Source: Wyeomyia smithii (Eukaryota; Arthropoda; Insecta; Diptera; Culicidae). From it: DNA of 64,000 bases. Location: NCBI RefSeq assembly GCF_029784165.1, contig NC_073696.1:45649858-45713857 (forward strand), in the 5' to 3' direction. The notes under the pieces are model-generated. The model had not been told where the DNA came from, did no database searches, and saw only the letters and a list, made by a program, of their open reading frames with translations. Positions 1 to 11,556 of this stretch are shown here, piece by piece; the stretch's first letter is position 1; each line of letters starts with the position of its first letter. The position numbers were made by a program, and so were the translations under genes.

Positions 1-1445
1 ATGATATTCACGGTGAGGATCTTGTTATAATTGGGCCCTTCAATGAGTTGATATTGGATTTATCTAGTTCGAAAAATGTCGAAAAAGTCTTACTGGCAAA
101 GTCGATCCGGAAATCGTTTGCTTACGATTTTATTGAACCATGGTTAGGCAAAGGCTTGTTAATTTCAACTGGCGAGAAATGGTTCCAGAGAAGAAAAATC
201 ATCACTCCGACATTTCACTTCAAGATGTTGGAGAACTTTTTGGAAGTGTTCAATAGCGAAGCGGACATCCTGGTGTCCAAGCTCAAGCGCCACGCAGGCA
301 AGGTGGAATTTGATATCTACGATTACATCACGTTGTATGCTCTGGACAGTATTTGTGGTTAGTATTGAAGACAGTAGCACATTTAAATTTTTTTAAATAT
401 TATTCTGAAATCTTTCAGCAACTTCAATGGGAGTCCAAATCCATGCCCAGGACGACCCACAAAACGAGTACGTAATAGCAGTCAAGCAAATGAGTACTTT
501 TATAATACGGCGAATATTCAGCGTTCTTCGTAATTTTCCGTCACTTTTCTTCCTGTACCCATACGCAAAAGAGCAAAAACAAGTAATTTTGAAACTGCAT
601 AATTTTACCAATTCAGTTATTGATTCCCGAAGAAAAATACTGGAACAGGAAAAAGCCGATAACAAGGTAGCGTTCGATATTAGTGAAGAAGATATGTATT
701 CAAAGCGGAAGCTTACCTTCCTTGACTTATTACTAAACGTAACCATAGAGGGCCAACCTCTCAGTCGTGAGGATATTCGAGAGGAGGTAGATACATTTAT
801 GTTCGAAGGCCATGACACAACCACGTCGGGTATTTCTTTCACGATGTGGAATTTGGCCAAATACCAGGATGTTCAGCAGCGGTTATATGAAGAAGTTATT
901 CGAGTTCTGGGTAAAGACCAAACCACCAAACAACTGACGAATATGCAGATCCAGCAGCTCGAATACTTGGATATGGTCGTGAAGGAATCACTACGCCTGA
1001 TGCCCCCGGTACCATTTATTGGACGATCTCTCGTTGAGGACATGGAAATAAGTACGTAGAGAGTGGATGTTATTTTAATGTACATTGACTAAACCAAAAC
1101 TTTCCAGATGGCATCACCATCCCCGCTGGCACGACAATTACAATCAAAATATATAACATTCATCGCAATCCGAAGGTTTGGCCCGAACCGAAGAAGTTTG
1201 ATCCGGAACGGTTCTCCAAGTCGAACGAAAGTACTCGGGGCCCGTATGACTATATACCCTTTAGTGCAGGATCACGCAATTGTATTGGACAGCGATACGC
1301 CATGATGGAACTGAAGGTGACACTAATTAAACTGCTTGCCAACTACAAGGTACTCCCGGGAGAATCGATGGCGAACATGAAAGTCAAAACGGACCTGGTG
1401 CTGCGTCCGGATACGGTTATTCCCATTAAGCTACTGGAGCGCTGA
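1..1445 (+). CDS. CYP4: Cytochrome P450, CYP4 family (gene A, 5' partial)
   Basis: Microsomal haem monooxygenase of the CYP4 family; in insects these oxidise fatty acids, hormones or xenobiotics. The window opens inside exon 2 (reading frame from base 3, first full residues DIHGED). Exons are 1-357, 419-1051 and 1108-1445; the introns are 61 and 56 bp, both GT..AG, and both phase 1. Visible motifs are WFQRRK of the C-helix region, the CYP4 I-helix signature EVDTFMFEGHDTT, the ExxR motif in KESLR, FDPERF, and the haem loop FSAGSRNCIG with its cysteine ligand. Exon 3 (633 bp) and exon 4 (338 bp, including the stop) match genes B and C exactly in length, so the visible part looks intact. The transmembrane N-terminus lies upstream of the window. 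The stop TGA is at 1443-1445. From memory the sequence recalls mosquito CYP4H or CYP4C; the subfamily is not verified. Confidence 0.93.
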
Positions 1446-1450
1446 ATAAA
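1445..1450 (+). terminator. Polyadenylation signal of CYP4 gene A
   Basis: AATAAA overlaps the last base of the TGA stop codon. Gene C has the same arrangement; gene B has lost it. Confidence 0.55.
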
Positions 1451-2040
1451 AATTTTTGTTGCTTTTTTATTTGAAGTTTAATTGTAAATCAGCTGCTGCA
1501 AAGATTAGATGCTTATAATACATTGTTTTGGTTCTATCAACTCTTGATTCTTCACTGAATAATCACTGACTAATGCTTCGTAATGGAACATTGGGCATTC
1601 TGCGCGGGTTGTGACGTAACAGGATTGCATCCCATTCAATTACTGGATTTCATTTTTTTTCGCAACCTATCCATGGAATGTGATTATGTACCCAGATCAA
1701 CCGTTTTTCGCCGATAACCTAGGATTTCGAGTAGGTACTACTTTACCTTTGCGACCTTATTGTTAAAGAAGGTCACACACTGTTTGAGGACGGAAAACTT
1801 GAAGACTTCGATCTTGCTCTGTCATTCTCAAAATAAAAGCTATCAATCCAGAAACTCGGCTCGCTTTGTTGGTGTGGAAAAAACACTCTTTTTGTACGAA
1901 ACTGAACGATATCTACAATCTGACGATAACTTTTACCGAACTTGAAGTGCTCTATTATTAGTGTTCATTTACTGAGATGAAGTTGTGTATTTTTTTTTTT
2001 TGTTTTGCAACGAAAAAATATTAAAAATACTAATTTTTAG
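1451..2040. other. 3' flank of gene A, no gene seen
   Basis: AT-rich noncoding DNA with no open frame that looks coding and no obvious repeat, ending in a T-rich and A-rich stretch just before the SINE. Confidence 0.5.
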
Positions 2041-2270
2041 CTAGATCGGAAACCCAAGGCAAAGCCTTGGTGCTACATTCCGATTAGGAACTCGACCTTC
2101 TGTTTATTTATACACGTCTCGCAGCCGACCATTCAGTGTACAGGGCAATTGCGGGGCCAGCACTTCGAACCTACTGACACTAACAGTCTCTCCAGAGCCG
2201 AGACTCGAACCTACGACGACTGGTTTGTTAGGACAGCACCGTACCTCGAGACAATCTGGGAGATATCGGC
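2041..2270 (-). mobile_element. tRNA-derived SINE
   Basis: Read on the minus strand, the segment has a tRNA-like head with a box-B match (GGTTCGAGTCT), preceded at tRNA-like spacing by a box-A-like stretch around CTCGAGGTACGGTG. It is followed by a tRNA-unrelated body containing a short palindrome (CCAAGGC..GCCTTGG near 2055-2070). Length is about 230 bp. This matches the layout of mosquito tRNA-related SINEs such as Feilai or Twin, which are copied by LINE machinery. The exact family and ends are not established and no target-site duplication was found. Confidence 0.6.
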
Positions 2271-2735
2271 AAACCAGAAAACTATAAATTTACAGCTGAG
2301 ATTTTTATACGGATACGGATGACAACTAAAATTTTTCAATTTTTTCTAGGGCTCTCTCACTCAACTACAAACACGCGCAGAGAAAAATGAAAGTATGTAT
2401 ATGAGCAGCTCTCGTTGAAACCAGGCTAGTAAATCAAATCTCAAATGAAAATGATGACTGTCCAAATTGGATTTTAATGCTATACCAGTTTTTATGTATT
2501 CTATGAAAAAAATGCGTTTTTTGAGCAAAACGTGACTTTTAAAATATCTCGCCAATTAATATGATCAATACAAGCATAATCTACCCGTACAAATAGGATT
2601 TTTTGATGAAAAACCAATTTGATTTTTTTGGGTAAATTAGGCTTGTATTATTCAAAAACCGTGAAATTTTGGCTTGTGTATGGTCCTTTTTCACATGTTT
2701 GGCGAGAACTGTTTATTGTTGTTTTTTTCATTTTG
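2271..2735. other. Noncoding AT-rich interval
   Basis: No coding frame or classifiable repeat is seen. Confidence 0.4.
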
Positions 2736-2851
2736 ATATGAGGAACATAAAACTACTCAAAATGTGTTAAAAGACAGTTCGCACATGTGCGATATATCGA
2801 CGAACTGTCATTTAACACATTTCGAGCAGTTTTTTATTTTGTTCTCATGAT
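2736..2851. mobile_element. Foldback MITE (about 116 bp)
   Basis: Two arms of about 48 bp form an imperfect inverted repeat around a short palindromic centre (CACATGTG). The left arm 2736-2784 includes AATGTGTTAAAAGACAGTTC and the right arm 2800-2851 includes the complement GAACTGTCATTTAACACATT. It is noncoding and non-autonomous. The ends and any target duplication could not be fixed. Confidence 0.6.
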
Positions 2852-3959
2852 AAACAAGATGCAGTTTTAATCGCAATGGCATCCAACAAATACGTCACGA
2901 TCAACATTTCGGAGATTTTTTCGCTGTTGTTTACTGGAGCACTGTAGCCACTTCGTGTTGTGAAACTGGTTTTAGCGTGCTCCGTTTTATATCGCCACGA
3001 TTTTCTCAGCTTCTTCTTCCCTCTACATGCGTGAAGTACTGTATGGAAGGCCCCGGTCTCCGACAGCGCTCATTGTTATTTCCAATTGAAAATTTGTTTC
3101 CTTTCAAGCCCTTCCGCTGTCAAAATCGAAGCAACAGCATTTGAGTAGTTTCCATTTGACTCACAAAGCACTCGAAAATGATACAAATATTTTTCAATTG
3201 AAAGCGATGTGATATGAAAATTACTTTGTTAGGCTCTGGCTGTAACAAATCTTAAGGGGTTTTATACCTTTTTAATGCATTATTTTTTTATTGCATTATC
3301 TTGATGTACAACATCTTGAGAACATTTTCATGAATTTTTATGCAGATTTGAGCAACAGGGAAAAAATTAGAACGATTTGCAGCGCGCCTCGCCACGGCCG
3401 CATAAGCTAAACTTGAAACTTTATACGCATTTATCTCGGATTGGTGTTTCTCAAAAAATGACTTTGCCGTGTTTACGATTGCGGTCAAACTACTTATCCG
3501 ATTTTTATTATCTCTTTATTCTAAAATTTTAAATTCCCCGATCGTTGAACGATCGACCTTTGATACACGAAGTTTAACTTTGCTCGAAAAACAAATTACA
3601 AAGTAATTTTTAGCGCTCAAAACATGTAATTTTTGGAAAACCCGTTTACACTGAAAACAAAATACTTATAAGAATGATTATTCAGATACCCGGGACACTT
3701 CTAAACTTATATAATAACATGAGTTTTTGATTTCAGTTGTTCTGCTGCGTCGCTATCGTAAACACCGCCAACCTCTGACAAAAAAGAGGTGTTTTGGGAA
3801 AACGGTCATTACTCCCCAAATAAATGGTATTTCTAAGGAAACGTGTTTTGTTGTTGTTTAATAATTGAACTATTAGAAAACTACTATTGCAATAAAAAGG
3901 TGTACAAGCAGAAAGAAATTCCAAACTATGCACTAATTTCTCGAGCAATGTATATAACC
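2852..3959. other. Noncoding interval
   Basis: Mostly AT-rich with scattered short frames and no convincing coding region. The part at 3330-3500, with a GCGC-rich patch and AAACTTGAAACTTTA, has the look of an old dispersed repeat, but no second copy was found here. Confidence 0.35.
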
Positions 3960-4121
3960 CTTAAACTCCTTGAAATGCGACATAAAAAGACTACTCTATT
4001 GTTTAATATAGTTAGGTCAGTTTCTTACCATTCTTATCACCAGCTGTACACCTACAGTATTTCAATCTTGTTTGTAAACTATCAAATACATACGCAGGTA
4101 ATACATTGTTGCGCGTACTTA
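3960..4121 (+). repeat. Orphan copy of CYP4 5' flank (part 1)
   Basis: Around 4030-4121 the sequence contains TATCACCAGCT, then CAGTATTTCAATCTTGTTTG and GCGCGTACTTA. This order and wording match the flank upstream of gene C (17345-17420) and, more weakly, that of gene B (12995-13350). No P450 exon follows it. It breaks off at 4121 where a TA-flanked transposon begins, and resumes at 5671. It most likely marks a third duplicated CYP4 unit whose coding part is gone. Confidence 0.6.
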
Positions 4122-5668
4122 CAGGGTCCGGCACATGAAGTGCTACATTGAAACAAACAGATGAATTTGTATTTTATTTATTGAATTGTTTAATTGACAC
4201 GGTGCAATGCAGTTAAATTTACAAAGACAAAAAGCATTCCATTTCAAATCCATTCAATTTCACTCGAAAACATACCACTTTTTGAAAATTAACTAGAACG
4301 CATCGCACACGAGGTTCGCATCTTATTCTTGGCTGCCGCCAGAATCCAGAACTTCCAGACCCTAACTTTTTTTAGCTATCCATAGTTGGATTTTCTTCGC
4401 TTTGTGAGCCGGAACCGAGTCGTGTCAAACGTTCGACTATGTTCTGTGGAACTAATTTCCGATATCTATTTTTGGTCGATCTTTACACAAAGGAATAAAA
4501 ACGGGCATAGTCCGAACACGGATGATTCCAGCCAAAACCACTGTTTGTTTCTATTCCCTGGTAGTCGTCTGAACGTCTGTATAGGTTAGTGATCTTTCTA
4601 GCAACAAAAAATCTGTCGTTCTGCTTGTTCACAAATAGTACGGTGAACAGCGAAATGATTCTCGTCGATAACCACGATATTCTTCATCCTTCTTTACGCG
4701 GCGCTTTTTACGAACACCTTCACTCTTTTAAGCCGCTCTCGTTTTTGCAACACCAAAAGGTCTTGAACTTACTGGATCTTATAGGACTTGATCTGAAGTT
4801 AATCTTTAAGGATCCAAAGAGACTTTGATCATATACAGGGTGTCACCGTGAGGGTGATACACACATTTGAGTGCCTACCCTGTTAATAAACTGTGTTTGT
4901 TTTGATTGCGACACATCTTTATAGTTCACTTGTAAGTAATAAAGGTAGCGTTAAGGCGCCTTTTGACGATCCTCTCCATAGCAGGTGTCATCACAATATA
5001 CCGTCTCCCTCCATACCGTTTTACTGAAGTACTGTACCAAATTTCCGTACTGTACTGCATCAAATTTCGAACGCTTGAGCTATGATGTAACTTCTTTCAC
5101 TGAAAAATCAACGAAAAAATAATTTTCTCGTTGATCTTAAGGGTTTAACTTGGATATTTTATTGTTGTTGCAATTAGATGCTGTTTATATTGATTCAAAC
5201 ATGTTTTGTTTATGAAATTGATGAGAATTTAGAACTCGGCTTTGATTCAAATTGCGAACACTTCAATGTAATCATTAAGAGATAAAAAGGCAAACCGTCT
5301 CAACACTGACTGTCATTTTTTTCAACGCCTGCTGGTTCCCTGGAAGTGGTCCAGCAGTAAAGAGCTATACATTACTGGGTGGAGAACATTTCAAGGAACG
5401 AAATGGCATATAGTAATCATGCTTTCGATTACTCTAGCTATAATAATGTGATGTTTATTCTGAAGTGTTCGAAGTTTGAGTTAGAACGGTACCGGTCTCC
5501 TGGTATCTTTTGACTGTACTGGTAGAAAAATTTTGTTCGTTTTTCCGGATAACACTCGTTCACAAGTGTTATACCCACAACCACCGACTGCTAAGACTAA
5601 GACGAGGGCTCGTCCAATTCATTTTCGTGAGTGTTGAAGTAATGTAGCAATTCGATTGTCAGACTCTG
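4122..5668. mobile_element. Tc1/mariner-type transposon, 1547 bp, degenerate
   Basis: Bounded by imperfect terminal inverted repeats of about 28 bp: the left end reads CAGGGTCCGGCACATGAAG and the right end (minus strand) reads CAGAGTCTGACAATCGAAT, both continuing into TGCTACATT. Each end abuts a TA (4120-4121 and 5669-5670), the target used by this superfamily. Removing the element joins GCGCGTACTTA to AAGCTGACTGAAGG, the order seen upstream of gene B, which confirms the boundaries. It contains a transposase relic on the minus strand. Confidence 0.8.
4340..4830 (-). pseudogene. Tc1/mariner transposase remnant
   Basis: Minus-strand translation gives pieces typical of a DD(E/D) transposase core: a stretch reading VVIDENHF, which resembles the first catalytic Asp region (SDEKxF), and about 35-40 residues later LAGIIRVRTMPVFIP, which resembles the VWGGI..GKTPLVF block of Tc1 proteins. 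Stops and frameshifts interrupt it throughout, so it cannot make a functional enzyme. The subfamily is not identified. Confidence 0.5.
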
Positions 5669-5670
5669 TA

Positions 5671-5745
5671 TAAGCTGACTGAAGGCAAGGTCGACTCATT
5701 ATCTTTTCTCTTATCAGCAGAGTTAATGCAGGAAATCTATGCCAT
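5671..5745 (+). repeat. Orphan copy of CYP4 5' flank (part 2)
   Basis: Reads GCTGACTGAAGGCAAGGTCG and then TATCAGCAGAGTTAATG, matching ACTGACCGAAGGCACGG .. TATCAGCAGAGCTTATG upstream of gene B (13352-13418) and the equivalent block upstream of gene C. It is the continuation of the orphan flank after the TA-flanked transposon. Similarity stops about 25 bp before the I-element target site. Confidence 0.6.
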
Positions 5746-6240
5746 AATACGAAAAAATTAATACACATTAATCGAATTCATTCGTTGTTTTGTTTTCGTC
5801 TCGATTAGACGCAAATTGTTTATCTCCGTTTGAGTTCGCAAAATAACAATACACGAGTTATCGTACGGGTGTTTCTTTGTCGATTAGTTCTTGTGTTGCG
5901 CGATAACAATAGCCTGTTGTATATCGGCAGAAACATCTGCACACTGGTAGGGGCAGGCTACCCCGCCAGTGATTCGATACGCAGCTGATATATCAGCAAG
6001 AATAATTCTCCCGCACCGCTGTTACCCCGCTAGCAGCACGGACCACCATACGATCGAGCGAGTGGAAGTCAACTACAAGTGGCATCTACAAGGTCGCGTG
6101 TAAGATACGGCCACTGTGTCACAACACGAAGCTGGATCGTCATTGTTTGTTCTGCGGAGACACTCGATTAATCCAACTATCAGCCGTGAGGTCGTGACCC
6201 AGACGTTCGGTGAAGTATTACATTTAGAATTTTTACTATA

Positions 6241-6375
6241 ATTATCAATATTATTACTATGTTATAATATTATTATTAATATTATTATTGATATTATTAT
6301 TATTGTTATTATTATTATTATTACTGCAATTATTATTATTATTATTATTACTATTGTTATTAGTATTAGTATTAC
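6241..6375 (+). repeat. ATT/ATA trinucleotide microsatellite in the I-element 5' UTR
   Basis: Imperfect run of ATT, TTA and GTT units lying between the conserved-looking GC-richer 5' UTR and the ORF1 start. It is unusual inside a retrotransposon leader and may have grown after insertion. Confidence 0.85.
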
Positions 6376-6445
6376 TGTCTTTTTTTTTATTTGATCCATT
6401 GTAGATTGAAAAATTGTTTTTAAAATTTAATATCAACTACTTGAA

Positions 6446-6464
6446 CCCCCCCCCCCCCCCCCCC
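6446..6464 (+). repeat. Poly(C) tract, 19 bp
   Basis: An uninterrupted run of C about 50 bp upstream of the ORF1 start codon of the I-clade element. Its length is also likely to be affected by sequencing or assembly error. Confidence 0.9.
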
Positions 6465-6515
6465 ATATTCGAATATTTATCGTTTGTGTGCGGTAGAGCG
6501 TAACGCTCCCGCAAA

Positions 6516-7838
6516 ATGGACGACATGCAGGTGCAACTTTTCCTGGAGGTGGAAACAAACGGGGAAGAAATTGAAATTTCTCCCATCAGCTCACCCCTAC
6601 CTTCCCCTGTGCCCTCCCCTTTGCCAAGTCCTGTACCAAGAGTACCGGAAGTACGGGTATAAGCTTACCCAGATGCCGCTGGCGGTCCCTACGTTGTTTT
6701 TTTTCCGGCCCATAAAGAAGCCATTGAATATTATTCAAATTGGCAAAGACCTGGCAAAACATTTTTCGGCCGTAACCGAGATTACGAAGGTGAGGCCGAA
6801 CAAACTGCGAGTTGTCGTGAGTAGTTGATGCGAGCAAACGAAATTGCTGGCTACGAGCTCTTCACGAGAGAGTATCGCGTGTACATCCCTGCCAAGGATG
6901 TAGAAATCGACGGTGTGGTTACCGAGGGGAATCTCACTGTCGATGACATTTTGCGTCATGGAGTTGGCTGTTTTAAAAACCCCTTGATGCAAAGTGTAAA
7001 GATACTGGATTGCAAGCAATTGCATTCAGTATCCATCGAAGGAGGGAAGAAGAAATTCCTCCCTTCGGATTCCTTCCGAGTAACATTCGCCGGATCCGCG
7101 CTGCCGAACTACGTCCGCTTGGACAGGGTTCGTCTACCTGTACGCCTGTTCGTACCGCGGCTCATGCATTGCCAAAACTGTAAGCAGTTAGGTCACACAG
7201 CCACCTACTGCTGCAACAAGGCACGCTGTAGCAAGTGCGAAGGCAATCATGCTGAAAACGCTTGCAGTGGGGATACTGAAAAGTGTCTTTATTGCGAGGG
7301 AACTCGGCATGACCTTCCGGCATGTCCCGCGTACAAACAGCGCGAGGAAAAAATTAAGCGTTCCCTTAAGGAACGATCAAAGCGCTCTTTTGCAGAAATG
7401 CTTAAGAGGGCGGAGCCACCCTCGACAGGAAACATCTTTTCCTTTTTGCCAACCGATGAGGGTACATCTGACGATCCCGTCGAAGGGTGTTCCTATGCCT
7501 TGCCAGAGGGATCTAGGAAGACGAGAATGCTCAACTCTCCTAATCTTTCTCGCAAAGGTCGTAAGATAACCCCTAGCGGAATGACCAATAAGACAACACA
7601 AAAAGGAAGCGGTGAAGAAAAACCGAAGCAAGTACCACCCGGTTTTAATTTCAAATCAAACCAGGAGTACCCACCGCTTCCTGGGGCACCAAAAACCCCT
7701 CGTGTACCCATTTCTCGATCAGAAGACATAAAAGAAACAGGGTTCATAAAATTCTCTGATATTGTGGACTGGATATTTAAAACATTCAACATACCAGATC
7801 CCCTTCAAACATTCTTCTTGCCCTTCTCCCCACAGTGA
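6516..7838 (+). pseudogene. I-element ORF1 (Gag-like nucleic-acid-binding protein), broken
   Basis: The ancestral frame starts at ATG 6516 (MDDMQVQLFLEVETNG). A TAA stop at 6660-6662, a frame change at the T8 run 6697-6704, and a second frame change near 6820 break the N-terminal third. From 6825 the frame is open to 7838. Three zinc knuckles follow in order: CQNCKQLGHTATYC, CSKCEGNHAENAC and CLYCEGTRHDLPAC, which match CX2CX3-4HX4C. Such proteins coat the element RNA in the cytoplasm. The C-terminal part is Pro/Ser/Lys-rich. Confidence 0.85.
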
Positions 7839-7898
7839 AAACCTTTTTGATGCAACTCACAGCTACTTGGCCCCTCATTTCAGCTATCGTATCTTTCG

Positions 7899-10800
7899 AT
7901 GACTAATACGTCGAAAGAGGTTAGGAATTTTGTCACTGTGTTACAGTGGAACTGCAGAAGTATCATCCCCAAATTTGATTTATTTTCACATTTGATAAAC
8001 ACATACAATTGTGATGCGTTCGCGCTTTGTGAAACTTTTCTCAATTCAAATGACCAACTTAATTTCCACGATTTTAACATCATTCGTCGAGATCGAGACT
8101 CACATGGTGGAGGGGTACTTTTAGGGATCAGAAAGTGCTATTCTTTTTTCAGAATCGACCTCCCCTCGATCTCGAATATTGAAGTTGTTGCCATTCAAAC
8201 GTATTTGAATGGAAAAGACCTCTGCCTTGTTTCGTTATATATTCCCCCATCCGCGCGGATTGAACAGAAGCAACTCCTTGATATAGCAGAATTGCTTCCC
8301 GCACCTTTTATGATTTTGGGAGATTTTAACTCTCACTGTTCGCTATGGGGGTCGCTGTACGACGACAACCGATCTTCTTTAATTTGTAACTTGATCGACG
8401 ACTTCAATATGACACTTTTGAATACTGGGGAAGCGACACGTGTACCTAACCCTCCAGCACGTGAAAGCGTGCTTGACCTATCCCTCTGCTCGACATCACT
8501 AGCGTTAGATTGCCAGTGGAAAGTAATCAACGATCCCCACGGTAGTGATCATCTTCCAATCGTTATATCAATTGCTAATGGTTCAATTCCCCCGAACCCA
8601 ATCAATATTTCCTACGACCTTACACGTAATATTGATTGGAAGCGTTATGAGTCTATTATAGCGGAATCTATCGAGACTCACGAGGAACTTCCTCCGGAGG
8701 CTTGATAATCGACGCCGCGACTCAAGCTCAGACGAAACCGATACCCGGGGTAACGATTAGACAGCGCCCTCCCAACAAATGGTGGGACAAAGAGTGCTCT
8801 GAGCTGTACGTGCGAAGGTCCGCGGCGTATAAGGACTACCGGGAGTACGGCACTGTCAACCTGCTTCGAAAGTACGAGGCACTGGGCAGGCAGATGAAGA
8901 GCTTAGTAAAGGCGAAAAAACGCGGTTACTGGCGGCGGTTCGTAAACGCGTTGTCGAGGGAAACAGCGATGAGCACTCTTTGGGATACCGCCAGGCGCAT
9001 GCGGAACCGTGACGTTTCGAATGAGAGTGAGGAGTATTCAGATCGCTGGATACTCGATTTTGCCAAAAAGGTCTGTCCGGACTCTGTACCGGAACAGAAA
9101 ACCTTTCGCGACGCGTTTATAGTAACTACGGAAGAGCCTCCATTTTCGATGTTGGAATTTTCAATGGCTCTCCTGTCGTGCAAAAATAAGGCTCCAGGGT
9201 TAGATAGAATAAAATTCAACCTGTTGAAGAATCTACCCGACTCTGCAAAAAGACGCTCGTTGAATTTGCTTGTTGAAGTTTCTTGAGCTAAATATTGTTC
9301 CGCATGACTGGAGGGAGGTAAAAATCATTGCTATTGGGAAACCCGGGAAACCTGCCTCTGATCACAATTCATATAGGCCGATTGCGATGCTCTCTTGCCT
9401 CCGGAAATTAATGTAGAAAATGATCCTCTTACGGTTAAACAAATGGGTCGAAGCAAACGGTTTACTTTCAGATACTCAATTTGGCTTTCGCCGGGGCAAA
9501 GGGACGAACGATTGCCTAGCGTTGCTTTCTACTGAAATTCAAGTCGCATTTGCTCGGAAAGAGCAAATGGCTTCTGCGTTCTTGGATATTAAGGGGGCTT
9601 TTGACTCTGTCTCTGTAGAAGTTTTAAGCGCGAAACTTCATTCGCAGGGACTTTCACCAAAATTGAACAACTTTTTGCTCAACTTGTTGTCAGAAAAGCA
9701 TATGTACTTCTCACATGGCGATTCGACAACTTCCCGAATTAGTTACATGGGCCTTCCCCAGGGCTCATGTTTAAGTCCTCTCTTATATAATTTTTACGTC
9801 AATGACATCGATGAATGTCTTGCAAATTCATGCACGCTAGGGCAACTTGCAGATGATAGCGTTGTATCCATTACTGGTAGCGAGGCTAGCGATCTGCAAG
9901 GACCATTGCAAGATACCTTAGACAATTTGTCTGAATGGGCTCTTAAGCTGGGTATCGAATTCTCTCCGGAGAAAACTGAGTTGGTCGTTTTTTCTAGGAA
10001 GCATAACCCAGCTCAGCTGCAGCTCGTACTAACGAGTAAAACGATCTCTCAGGTTTTAGTCGCTAAATATCTCGGGGTCTGGTTCGACTCTAAATGCACC
10101 TGGGCTTGTCATATTAGGTATCTGACACGAAAATGCCAACAGAGGATTTATTTTCTTCGTACGATTACCGGAACCTGGTGGGGAGCCCACCCAGGAGACC
10201 TTCTAAGGCTTTACCAAACAACGATATTGTCAGTTCTTGAGTACGGCTGTTTCTGCTTTCGCTCCGCCGCGAACACGCACATTATAAAATTAGAGAGAAT
10301 ACAATATCGTTGTTTGCGTATTGCCTCGGGTTGCATGCAGTCGACCCATACGATGAGTTTTGAAGTGTTAGCGGGTATTCTTCCGTTGAAACATCGTTTT
10401 TGGAATCTCTCTTACCGGTTGCTAATTCGATGCACAGTTATGAACCCATTAGTAATTGAAAATTTCGAGAGGTTGGTCGACCTTCAATCTCAATCCAGAT
10501 TTATGACTTTATATTTTGACTATATGGCTCAAGATATTAATCCTTCTTCATACGATTCCTCCAATGTCGCACTTTTAGATACTTCTAATAATGCTATATT
10601 CTTCGACACCACCATGAAACAAGACATTTCTGGTATCCCGGATCAATTGCGACCCCAAGAGATTCCTAAGATTTTTTCCAATAAGTTTAAACATGTTAGT
10701 TATGATAAAAGGTTTTACACTGACGGATCTAATCTAGATGAGTCCACTGGCTTCGGTGTTTTCCACGAAAATTTTACCGCCTCCTACAAACTCGATGCTC

Positions 10801-11556
10801 CTGCTTCCGTGTACGTCGCAGAACTTGCTGCTATTCAGTACTCTCTTGGAATCATCGAAACCCTACCCATAGACCACTACTTCATCTTCACAGATAGTCT
10901 CAGTGCCATTGAGGCTCCGCGATCGATGAAGTCTGTGAAGCACACCCCGTATTTCCTGGGGAAAATACGGCGGTTTTTAAGTGCTTTAACAGATAAAAAT
11001 TACCGGGTTACCTTAGCGTGGGTCCCTTCTCATTGCTAGATTCCGGGTAATGAAAAGGCTGACTCTTTAGCTAAGGTGGGTGCTATTGATGGCGATATTT
11101 ATGAAAGACCAATTGCTTACGATGAATTTTATAGCATTTTGCGTCAGAGAACACTCAACAGTTGGCAATCATCATGGAACTCAGATGAACTGGGACGGTG
11201 GCTACATTCCATTTTTCCTAAGGTATCGACGAAAGCATGGTTCAAGGGATGTAGGTCGGGACTTCATTCGCGTGATGTCCAGACTTATGTCCAATTACTA
11301 CACGTTAAACACGCATCTCTTTCGTATAGGGCTTGTAGACAGTAATCACTGCGTTTGTGGCGATGGCTACCAGGACATCGAGCATGTTGTTTGGTCGTGT
11401 GCTGAATTCTGTGATGTTAGGTCCGAGCTTATAGATTCCCTCCGGGCCCGAGGAAAACAACCGAACGTACCCGTTAGAGACATTCTGGGAAGCGGTGATC
11501 TCCAGTACATGACACAACTGTTCTATTATTTGAAAAAGACTGACATTAAAATTTAA
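7899..11556 (+). pseudogene. I-element ORF2 (endonuclease, reverse transcriptase, RNase H), broken
   Basis: Starts at ATG 7899, 60 bp after ORF1. Domains in order: AP-type endonuclease (QWNCRSI, GDFNSH and SDHLPI motifs, 7930-8575); reverse transcriptase (YRPIAMLSCLRKL, FLDIKGAFDSV, GLPQGSCLSPLLYN, catalytic LADD at 9846-9857); RNase H (TDGSN near 10720, TDSLSA near 10890, WVPSH near 11025); and a C-terminal Cys/His motif CVCGDGYQDIEHVVWSC. Lesions: frameshift near 8700, frameshift near 9275, TAG at 9414-9416, TAG at 11037-11039 and frameshift near 11240. It would nick target DNA and copy the element RNA in an intact copy. Confidence 0.9.

Noticed and set aside
2041..2270. Functional tRNA gene
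   Set aside because: Only A/B-box-like sequences are present; no complete cloverleaf, and a long non-tRNA body follows as in SINEs.
4386..4828. Plus-strand ORFs of 67 and 79 codons
   Set aside because: They are antisense shadows of the minus-strand transposase relic.
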